64,000 bases of DNA from positions 47,624,581 to 47,688,580 of the forward strand of contig OX442314.1 of assembly GCA_949358305.1 (NCBI GenBank), in the 5' to 3' direction. Positions 32,299 to 42,082 of the stretch are shown piece by piece. Made by a program: the position numbers and the translations under genes. The notes under the pieces were generated by a model, which saw only the letters and a list, made by a program, of their open reading frames with translations, searched no databases and was not told the DNA's origin. How positions within the stretch are numbered: position 1 is the first letter of the stretch; every line of letters begins with the position of its first letter. Source of the stretch: Strigamia acuminata (taxonomy: Eukaryota; Arthropoda; Chilopoda; Geophilomorpha; Linotaeniidae).

Positions 32299-33806
32299 TC
32301 AAATGAGTTGTTTCTCCCAAGGATGTTTTTTCGATAACATCCTCAACTGTTGGGTCATTTGGGCCTTCATTTGAAACAACAAATCCTCGCCTAAATTGTG
32401 TCTAAACACCTCATTCACAAACCGCATTTTGCCTTCACCCTTAAGTGCTGGTCCCCACACATAGTCCAGCACCAAAGGTGTCAGAGCATCGTAATTCCGA
32501 TCTATGGAAAACCGATAGATTGCCACTGCATTCATCGAACTCACTTTTCCGAGCCCAAACCTCCGTTTAAACTCTTCGCAAATATTCTCCTTCAGATCCA
32601 CCAGCAACAATCTATCGGCCGTGCACGCCCCGTCGAAAAGTGAAGCGAACCCCATTCTTCGCAAAACCAAACACGAAGAACCTTTGCATCCGTGCAGGAA
32701 ATGCAGAATAAAACTCATGCAGTTTACAGAGGCGTTGCCGAACTTGATGTCAGTTTGCGACGCCTCTTTGAACCGTCCCGTCAACATTGCGGCGAACATT
32801 TCCGACGATTCCGCGAGAACGGAGCGAATAGCGAAGACCTTTTCACCGCCGTCTAGAACGAAGCAAACATCCTTGTCGATGCCGTCACCCGTACAATTGC
32901 AACTCCCCTTTGACGTCGTTCGTGTCGATTTCGATGTCGACCTAGCTTGCCCGCCCATTCGAAACAAACCAAACACGCCCGATTCGAAGTTCGCTTTGCC
33001 CGGGCTCTTCAACGCGTCGAAAATCAACTCCAAGCTTCCATATTGGAGAAAGACCGATTCCCGAAGCCTGTTTTGTAGTATGACGTAGGGGAGCGAGACG
33101 GCCACGAGTTGCCTCTCCGCACGGCTCTCCCTGGACAGCGCGGATCGGATGGTTCCACCACCGAAATAAGTTTCCCCCTGCGTTACCAACGCGCTCAAAA
33201 GCGTCTTTCTCAACGGGGCGTCGAGCGCCAACGTTTTGCGAGGAAATTGGTGAAGCAGCAACGAGCAAAGACAAAATGGATTCGACGCCGATCTGAGGAG
33301 AATCGTAGCGGCGGCGTTGGTTTGCAAATTCTCTTTGTCCGTCGCCAGTTCCACGAGGAAGTCCAGGGTGGTCAAGCTCGCCAGGTCGTAGTGTCCGAAA
33401 TCCGGCGATAATGACAAGCGGAATAGCAAAGTCATGATGTGGTACACGCAATTCGGATCGACTTTTTCTTCCGCTTCGACTTCGACGTCGTCGCAGCGGA
33501 TTTTCTTCGCACAATTCGATTGCTCGTCGTCCGTTGTTTCGCAATTCCTTTTCCGTTTGCCCACGGAAGAATTTCTTGATAACAATTTCTTACTCCTCAT
33601 TTGTCGCGTGCAGGCGGCCATCTTGGTGGCGATCGCCGTCAAGAGATTGCATTTGAGCAGAATGACCAAACTGGCGTCGTCGTTCACGAAGTTGGCGATC
33701 GTCTTCAGAATGGCGTCGTGTCGTTTTTCGTGCTTCGGCTCGACGAGAAACGACATGAGAGTCTCCAATCCGGCGTTTTCCCTCACGCGAGCGCGATTGT
33801 TGGCTT
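32299..33806 (-). CDS. ARMC5: ARMC5-like gene, C-terminal part with BTB domain (split)
   Basis: Downstream part of a single-exon gene interrupted by Element 3. It continues the armadillo-type helices, has a basic nuclear-localisation-like stretch (VGKRKRNC...AKKIRC), further helical repeats, and then a BTB domain (about 32880-32590: VCFVLDGGEKVFAIRS, SSEMFAAMLTGRFKEA). ARM repeats plus a C-terminal BTB is the ARMC5 arrangement. In mammals ARMC5 is a CUL3 adaptor acting on RPB1 of RNA polymerase II. The frame at the insertion site matches the N-terminal part exactly: removing Element 3 and one GCTT gives one uninterrupted frame of 779 codons plus stop. The gene therefore looks functional in an uninserted allele. 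The BTB would lie at about residues 585-690, somewhat shorter overall than human ARMC5. Confidence 0.8.
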
Positions 33807-34438
33807 TGTCGTGATTCGACTTTGTGGTTAAAGATAATAAATAATACACTCGGGAATACAATATACTTCAAATACTGCTTTATTAAAACACGCTTACTAA
33901 TACAAATATAAGTTAAGATGTTTCCTGTGATGGTCCTCGGATTCGGCTGCGAATACGAGTTGCCGCTAAACAATGGCGGATCCAATTGTTTAGTCCTACG
34001 CGTGGTCTGTGTTTGTTGTCTAGGGTATTTCCACGTGTTATTATGAACACGCGAGAATTCGCTTTCTCGTGCGAATTGAACGAATATCGTTCGGATATTT
34101 ATTCTAGCGTAGATTGGCTACGCTAAATAAATGTGGCTGTTGTACAGTTGGAATGGTCAGCGGGCACCGGTCCTCGATCAATCCGTGAAACGGCCTGAAA
34201 GGTGAGGTAAATGGTGCTCTTGCTGAGATTGGTGTAACTGTAGTGTCGTTTCCGGTCAAGCGTTGGCGTTATATATTAACCGGAAATGACGTCATATGCA
34301 AATCCTTCTGATTATGCAGGTTCGCAGAAACACGAGACTAGTCAGTCTAGTCGGTATTTCTAGCGCGCTCTAGTGGCGAGAATTAATAACATGATAATCG
34401 TCACTAATTACTTCTTCAGGTGATGCCGAATCACCACA
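33807..34438 (-). mobile_element. 3' LTR of Element 3
   Basis: Read on the minus strand it begins TGTGGTGATTCG and ends CGAATCACGACA, so the two ends form an 11-of-12 inverted repeat. A polyadenylation signal (TTTATT on plus, 34098-34103) lies beside a perfect 7-bp hairpin AGCGTAG/CTACGCT (34106-34124). Just inside the start, GGTGAT/ATCACC form a small hairpin. Confidence 0.9.
34280..34303. promoter_or_regulatory. Composite enhancer-like sites in Element 3 LTR
   Basis: Packed within 24 bases: an ETS-type CCGGAAAT, a perfect CRE palindrome TGACGTCA (34287-34294) and an octamer ATGCAAAT (34296-34303). The same cluster is in the other LTR at 45497-45520. Matches to known factor consensus sites; binding is inferred. 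An AT-rich TATATATT lies at about 34270. Confidence 0.5.
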
Positions 34439-34627
34439 CGTCCCTCCCCGAGAATAAATCATCGGGGCCCCCTTAAATAAAGGTGGAACAATATCTAATC
34501 ATAAATAATCTTTTTATTAAATGATGATGAATGATGAACAAAATATTTTACATTCTTGAAATTGATACATAAATAATTTCAGGGTTTTTTAGAGAAGACA
34601 GTCTTCTCGTTACGAATTTGTAATTAA
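34439..34627 (-). other. Element 3 3' untranslated stretch and polypurine tract
   Basis: On the minus strand a CGGGGAGGGA tract plus two bases precede the 3' LTR. No coding sequence. Confidence 0.6.
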
Positions 34628-37600
34628 TTATTTCTTCAAGTTATCGGCGTAACTTGGCTTATCTTCCGAACTTGGTTCGTCCAGGTTGGGAGATGTGGTC
34701 AATCTTGAAGAGTAGTCCGAGGGATCTTCGCTCTCGTTCAAGTAGAAACGTAAGTGACCTGGCGCTTCCAGCGGATTCCCCGTTCGTTCGTGGGCCCAAA
34801 TCGGCGGCAAAAAGGGCGACATCCCCTGATTGGTGTGATGAATTCTTTGGGCTTCGGCAATGCTGGTTGGCGCGCGATGAGCTCGGAGCAGTCGTTGATG
34901 TTGGATGAAGCGATCGCCTCCGGCTCCGGCTTCGATAGCATTCTTCATCCAGACGTAAAGAGAATAGCCACGGTCTGGGGTTTGGAGTAATTTTGTCCCA
35001 GTGTCCTTCGTCAAGGACAACCCCGGGAAGTACATCCGGAGTCTGGCGGCGATCTGAGGTTCTGCCGTCTTCGAAACTTTCATGCTCGATTTTGGACGGA
35101 GCATTTTTCTTTTTGTTTCCTTCTTTTTGAGCGAGACTGGTTCGGCCAGTGTCTCGGAAGGCCTATTTTCCTTCGGCGGAGGCGGAGGAGGAGGTGTCGG
35201 ATCTCTGGGAGCCGGCACCTCCACGGCTGGTGCGGGTACCGAAGGTGGCGGGAGCGGGTGTTGAATGATCGCTCGAACGTTCTGGTAGGAGGCCTCGGGA
35301 TCCGGGTCCTGGGCCACCATTTGGGCTCGAATTACCGCCGCCGACGGTACTAGGCGTGTCCAGCTGTCCACGAGGGCTGGCGGGACTTGGAAACCTTCGT
35401 GGGCCACCACGATCCAGGCAGCCACAGCGACACGCGCGTTTCGGAAGGTGGCGGCCGCCAGCAAAATCGACATTAAGTCGGTAATGGCAACCACGATCCT
35501 CGTGTTCCAATTCGGGTGATTCCGATTCTTGTTTTGCGTATATTCGATCGAAATTCGCTGAAGGTTCGTGATGACGTTCTGGATCACGTTTTGTTGGTAC
35601 GAGTCCATTTCGCATAAAAGTGCCCTGGCTTGTTCCACGGTTGTTACGTCCAAGAATTGTTGCAGCGTCACCTCCGAAGGGTTGATTGGAGTCGAGGCTT
35701 GGACGACTGCTGGAGCTGGCAACATCGGATTGAGTTCCGTGGACGTCGTTGGCTGAGGCACAGATCTGACCAGCCGTCTCGATTTTTCTGGTTCGGGCTT
35801 GTCCCAAACTATTGGAGTTCTCGTTGAAGTTGAAGCTTCGGGGATAGTTGGGAGAGGTTCGACTTTGGCTGGTCCAAAGCGAGCTTCTCGATGTTTGAGT
35901 TGTTCTTCAGAACTCAGTGTCGGTGCGCCGATTATCACTTTCTTGCGAAAGGCGCTTGGGAGGCTGACGCTGGATGTTACGCTTCCCATCTGCGAGAGTT
36001 CCGGCTTGATGAAAGCACTTGGCGCCGTCTCTAGACTCGAGGCGGTCGAGGGAGTCGGGCGGTAGATTGGTTTCGGCTGCATTTGCTGGTATTTCATAAC
36101 CACCGCGAGGAGATCCGCCTGAGTATACATCTTCTTCTGCTCGGGGACCTCGTCGATAATTACTTCGTCGTCGATCTTCATTGGTTCGGGACTGTCCCGA
36201 ATTGATCGTGTATCTTCGTAGCGTTTCCTATCTCGCTGTCGTATTTCCTCTTCCCGATACGCTTTCCATGAACGTGCGCGACTCTCCGATCCTCTCCTTC
36301 TTCGTTCGTCTTGTAGACGGAGGTTCTCTCGTTCACGTCGGGCTTTCTCATCACGTTTGCGTAGGAACTCCTCTCGGTGTCTGTTCCACGATTCTTTGTT
36401 TTCCTCCCGCCGTCGGAAGTAATTTCTACGATAATCGTCCCAATTTTCTTGGTTCTTATCGCGTCGGCGTTGATCTTCTCGGCGGTCGGGGCGTTCGCGT
36501 ACATTCTCTCTTCTTTGGCTGTTTGACGGGGCGTCCCTGGATTGAAATCGTGATGTTTGTGGGATCTCCGTCTTTCCTAGGCGAGAGAAAGCGCTTGGTT
36601 TGGCCAGGCGTTTCTTTGTCGCGGGTTTCTTATTCTGCGCGCTGCTGGAAGTGCTTGGCTTGTCCAGGCATTGTTTCTTCGCTGAGCAGCCTCCTTCGTC
36701 GTGCTCGTTGGAGAGACGTTTCTCGGCCTTCTGGCGTTTGCGACCAAAAAAGCCTAAAAAGTGCAATTGGTGCATTGCTCGTTGCGAGGTAATAAAACCG
36801 TGTCTTGGCCTCCAATCTGGGCGGTCGGGTCGATCGTCTCGGATCTGCTGGAGCCAAATCTTAATTTCCTCGGTCGAGTAACCGTCCGGCTGCAGATAAT
36901 CGAAAACTTCGTCATGAGCGGTCCGCCTCACCTCCTCGTAATACGCCATATGGATTTCGTGTTTTTCTTCTTCCGTTTCGGCGTCGCGCCATTGTTCGTA
37001 CACTTCCCATCCCCGTTGGTCGTCTGGAAAGGCGGCTCGTATTAGTGGATTCGGGATTGGCGCCGGCGGATCCATATTTCTTGAAATTACCGCCCGTAAA
37101 GCTGCTTGGTATTGGCGCGGCATGTAGTGGATCAACGTTTGCTGGCTGGACCAGTAGCGGCTGATCGCACGAGATAATAAAAGGCGAATTTTCCATGGTT
37201 CAAAGTCGACCGATTCTTCGAGCGCTTGTCGGAACAGTATGGGGATGACTTCACGCCATAAGCTGCCTGCGGAAACTCTTTTCGGGTCGATTTGCCCCCA
37301 CGTAGTGCGATATCCGTCCTAAATATTAGAATATTTAATGAATATATTAGGATCGTTGATTAATTTGTCATAATTTTTAGAGATTCTTTCGTCTAACACA
37401 AGATGGCGTCATGGTCGGCCATGTGCTTTTCGACCACGTGTCTTGAAGTTACTTTTTCTTTCGGCATTTGATTAATTTTGACAATTTGTCACTTAAAGTT
37501 AAATTATTTCTTCGTTCGTGGTCAGTCCACGAACTTATTTCGTATTTTTAATTATCGATAATTGAATTTTTTCTATTTTTTACTTACGTCAGGTTGGGCA

Positions 37601-37737
37601 TCGGGTTCATTGGGTTCGTCCCAATTTCCCTCTTCGTTGTTTACGACTATTTGTAACAAATCCACTTGATCTTCGTTGTCATCTTCGGAAGCGTTGTTTA
37701 GGGCCCGTTCAATTTCTTTCTTCCAATCATTTCTCAT
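34628..37737 (-). CDS. Element 3 third ORF, spliced, unknown function
   Basis: Exon 1 runs from ATG 37737 to 37588 (50 codons, acidic, ending in QPD); an intron follows (37587 to 37319, starting GTAAGTA and ending ATATTTAG); exon 2 runs from 37318 to a TAA at 34628. The phase is 0 on both sides and the frame matches the 835-residue open frame. The protein has an N-terminal folded block (GFITSQRAMHQLHFLGFFG), a highly basic RE/RR-rich middle (ERPDRREDQRRRDKNQ), a Pro-rich linker, a helical block (FQVPPALVDSWTRLVPSAAVIR) and a last block (MYFPGLSLTKDTGTKLL). These line up in order with the Element 2 third ORF. No signal peptide or membrane span is seen. The intron indicates a subgenomic spliced RNA, as used for env in gypsy, but the product itself is not env-like. 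Confidence 0.8.
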
Positions 37738-37959
37738 TTTTTCGGAAATTAATTTGATACTTTGATTTTACGGCTGCCTCGTGGTGATCGTCGCTTAGCC
37801 GGAGATGACAGTGATAAGTGTGGGTCGGGTTAGAGGTTAACTATTAGTCTCATGTCATCTTTGATTGGTTTGGCCAATTAAGACGCATTGTGGGACGTAA
37901 CAGGTGTCCCCCCTGTGGTTGTTTTTATCGATTGTTTTGAGACAATGGCTGGAGTTGCT
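37738..37959 (-). other. Spacer between Element 3 pol tail and third ORF
   Basis: No coding sequence seen. It may hold a splice acceptor for the third-ORF message, but none stands out. Confidence 0.3.
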
Positions 37960-40900
37960 TTATTGTTTTCCGACGAGTTTTCCGTCTTTTATGAACGGGT
38001 TTGGCTTGTGTCGGCGCATACCGTATATTTTATCAGGTTTGGGGATTCCTGTAGTCTTATTTTTGTTTGATTGCTTTCCTTTTTTAGGAGATTCTTCGAC
38101 TATTTCCTCCCTCTCCGAAATCTCATCCGGGGCGTCGGCCGCTTCGTGTAACTCATCTTGAACTAAATTGGTTGGGCCAGTTTGTTCATCTAAAAACATG
38201 TCGCGAATAATTGGATTTGCGCTGGTTTCGTCTGATATTCCGTCCAAGCCTCTTGAGGAAACTCAGGTAAGTATGGAGTTAATTCTCGGGCGTGGATCGA
38301 TCTAAAATTAACGTTGTCTGCCAATCTTTTTAGCTTGAAAGCGTTTCCGCCGTGGGCTTCGAGTATGACGTACGGGCCGTCGCGTTTGTCTGCTAGGCCT
38401 GCGTGGATCCCCTTATCGGCGCTGGACTGAATATGTGTGTCTTTCCAGACGAGGTCATTGACTTTAAAATTGCAGAAGGGCCGATCCTTTCCAGCAATGC
38501 TAATACGATCTCTCATGTCGAATATGTGTGACATCATGTGCTGATAAGTGGCCGAAATTATTTGCTCCAATCTGTCGACGTAAATATGAGGCTTCTCAGG
38601 ATCGATCTCCAGTATCTCCTCCGGTATTCGCGGGTCCCAGGGTACTCTGAGTTCCCGAGCGAAGTTTAGGAACGCGGGAGAAAATTTGCGGTTCCTCGAG
38701 ATCGTTGTGCGGATGCTGAAGGCAATTTCACGAAGATATTCGTCCCAGCTGGAGTGAACATCGGTGAAAATTGCCAGTGCATATTTTATATCGCGATTTA
38801 ACCTTTCGACGGGATTGGCCCGTGGATTATAGGTTGATGTATATGATGTCTCGATGTCGAATTTTTTACAGAAGTCTTTATACAAATTTGACGCGAATTG
38901 TGGTCCATTATCGGAGATTAATTTTCGAGGGAATCCAAAATGAAGCGCCACTTCGTACAAACATCGAATGATTTTTTGCTTAGTTGGTCTCTCCATTGGA
39001 AAGAGTTCGGGCCATCCAGTCGCGACATCCATGATTACTAATATATATTTGTTTTTATTGGATGACGTGGGTTTTGGGCCCATTAAATCCACGCTCCAGC
39101 AATCGAAGGGTGCGAAAGGGCCAAGTGAGATTCTCTCGTAGTTCTTGGGCGTCCTAGGTTTGCACGCTTGGCATCTGGGGCAGTGATGAATAAAACGAAC
39201 AATATCTCGGGTCATTTTTGGCCAGAAATAAAGTTGATTTGCTCGGTAGATCGTTCTGGCCACTCCAGAATGTCCGGCGAGCGGGTGTCCGTGGACCATC
39301 CACAGAAACCTTGTCAGCAGACTCCTGGGTATAACGACTTTCATCGAAGTTCCTGTCTCCGTCAGATCATCGCGGAAATTCGGGTGGTGTTTCAGTAGAA
39401 GCCCATCCTCGATTAAGTACGTGGAAGCCTCTCTCTCGAATTCCTCGCGTTGGATTTCGTCGAAATTCTCGTCGGGAAATTTTTTATCTGTGATGAAGTC
39501 TCGATAAGTTTTACAGAAGTCGTCTGTCGTTTGGGCGGCTATTAATTCGTCCCTAGTGGGCGGTTTGCTGTTCGTCCCCTTGCTTACGTGGGCGACGAAT
39601 GCTCGAACGTACTTGTCGGAGATTCGAGGTTCTATTGTTAGCTCGTAATTTGGGTGAGCGTCCTTGACTGACTGGTACGCTCGGAGCCAATAATTGTAAT
39701 AATTTTGGTCTCCTGACTCGAGTTTCTCCTTGGGTAGTTCATTTAGTTTTTTAAATTCCCATTTTCGGACGGGGTTCGGACAGTAGAAGAGGCGTGAGTC
39801 GTCCTCTCCGCAGTCGGTCTCGTCTTCTGGGTCTGAAGCTGGGGCTCGTGAGAGGGCGTCTGCCACGACGTTGAATTTTCCGGGTCGGTATTCAATGATT
39901 AAGTCACAAGCCATTAATTCTAGCTGCCAGCAAGCCATTCTTCCGGAGGGTTCCTTCAACGCCATTAACCATTTTAGGGCTTCGTGGTCGGTTTGTACGT
40001 TGAACTTGGTAAATTCCAGGTATGGTCGGAATTTTCGGATTGCCCATACAACGGCTAGACACTCTAACTCTGTTGCATTATAATTCTTCTCGGCTGCTTG
40101 TAATTTCCGGCTGATGAACATCGTCGGGACCTCCAGTTCTATTCCGTCGATGTCATGCCTTTGAAGCAACGCCGCGCCTAGGCCTATTCGACTGGCGTCG
40201 GTATGAAGAGTGAATTCTCGATTAAGATCTGGCAGGGGGATTCGTTTCGCATCGATCAGCATTTGTTTTATCTTGTTAAACGATGTCTCGCAGTGGTCAG
40301 TCCACTCGAAGTCTTTATCGTTGCGTAATAGGTCTGTGATGGGTGCTGCGATGTCTGCCAGGTTTGGGAGCATTCGATTGAAGAAGTTCACCATGCCCAT
40401 GAAACGTTGGACCCCTTTTAAATCCTCCGGGGCGGGGAACTGACTGATGGCCTGGGTCTTTTTTGGGTCGATGGATAGGCCACCCGTCCCGACTGTATAA
40501 CCCAGGAATGCCAATTCTTTGCGGCAAAATTTACTTTTCCCTGGATGGATGTTTAGTCCAGCCTTTGTGAGCCGCTCCATGACATCGTTCACATGCATCA
40601 AGTGATCTGTAAAGGTCTGAGAGACTATTACTATGTCGTCGAGGTAAGCCCACGCATATTTGTGTAAGGCCTCGCCGAGAACTTTTTCTATTAATTTTTG
40701 AAAGGTGGCGGGCGCGTTTACTAACCCGAAGGGCATTACATTAAACATCAGTCGACCTTGCGGTGCCCAAAAAGCTGTTTTCTCTTTATCCTCTTCCCGC
40801 AATTCAACCTGCCAGTAACCCTTGGACAAGTCCATGGTCGTGACCCAGTTAAATGGGGCGAGCTCTCGTAGAATCGCTTCTATTGATGGCATTTGGATGG

Positions 40901-42082
40901 GGTCGATGACGGTTATGGCGTTTAATGGCCTATAATCGATGCAGAGGCGCGGTTCGGAGCCTGGTCGCATGACGAGGACAATCCTCATTCCATACTCTCC
41001 GATGGCGTGTGACACGATCCCTTTTTCGAGTAATTCGTTACACATTGTTCTTACGATATGCCTCTTCTGGGGATTCATAGTTTTAAAAGGCACTCGCACT
41101 GGTTTTCCAGTAACCAATTCGATCTCGTGCATTACGTAACTAGTCTTCCCTGGATCTTTATTTAAGTTCTTCGAGTGCTTCTTGAGCATTTCCTCGAGGA
41201 GTTTCGTTTGTTCTTCTCCAAGATTGGCGTCTATAGCCAGATTATGTATTAAATTCTCCTCTTGGAGGATAGTATTAAACGACTTAAAATTATAGTCTTG
41301 GATGAACTTCTTAATTTCGCCTCCTCCCCATTCCTCGTCGTTCTTAGCTTTGTCTAGGAGCTCCGAAGGAATTATGGGTAGTCGTGGGTCCTCGTGGTTA
41401 TCAATGTAATTCCACGAACGTGTGACTGGGTTGGGCTGGATGTTCATCCGTTCCATCAAATCCATTCCTATCAGCAGGATTGTGTCTCTGGTTGGTAACA
41501 CGATGAAGAAGTGCTTAATCGTGCCTCCTTCCCATACGAAATCGGTTGATAACGTCCCCACAGCTCGGACTTCTCCTGCTGCCGTAAGGACTCGGATGTT
41601 CTCGTTCATTCCCCGTAATTTTTTCTGTATTTTTTCTTCGAGTGACTCGAATAAGTCGGTGGAGATAAACGACTGGTCCGCTCCTGAGTCGAGTAGTCCC
41701 ATTAACACTTTTTTGCCGAAAGAGACAGGTATTTTAGCCAACACGCTCTTTGCTTCTGTTGATAGGTTGCAACGAAGTATTCGCTTTTTAAGGGGATTGG
41801 CCCCTTGATCAAGCGGTAGAGTCATGAAAGCATTGGCTATGCCATCTTCGTCTCTAATCTCAAATTTCCGTTTTTTAGATGGTGCAGTGGCTTCCTCGCT
41901 GTTAGCTCCTTCGCTCGTAACTTCTTCGCTCGTAGCTTCTTCGTTGGTGGCCTCTTCGAAAAATTCCAACAACTTTTTCATTTCTCTAATTTGTTTTTCC
42001 ACTAGTGTAAGGTCCATCGTTTTTGAAGTTATCGCGAGCGGATGTGGAATTACTTTTGTTCCGCCCGCGAATTCCAGTTTTT
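37960..42082 (-). CDS. pol: Element 3 pol
   Basis: Open in the -1 frame from the slippery site at 42077-42083; first Met at 42017. After an acidic repeat (SEEATSEEVTSEG) it has aspartic protease LLDSGADQSFIS, RT with YLDD (about 40636-40647), RNase H with HTDASRIGLGAALL, integrase HHCC module (HGHPLAGHSG, CPRCQAC) and DDE core (DLMGP, DNGPQF, PVERLNRD). The main frame ends at 38190. The true tail appears to continue in the -1 frame from about 38247 to a stop at 37960, because that frame (GISDETSANPIIRDMFLDE) aligns with the tail of Element 2 pol. A one-base loss in a G run at about 38246 explains this. All catalytic domains precede the shift. Confidence 0.9.

Noticed and set aside
34628-37737. 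Third ORFs as retroviral-type envelope genes
   Set aside because: No signal peptide, fusion peptide, transmembrane helix or furin site; composition is basic and RS/RE-rich.
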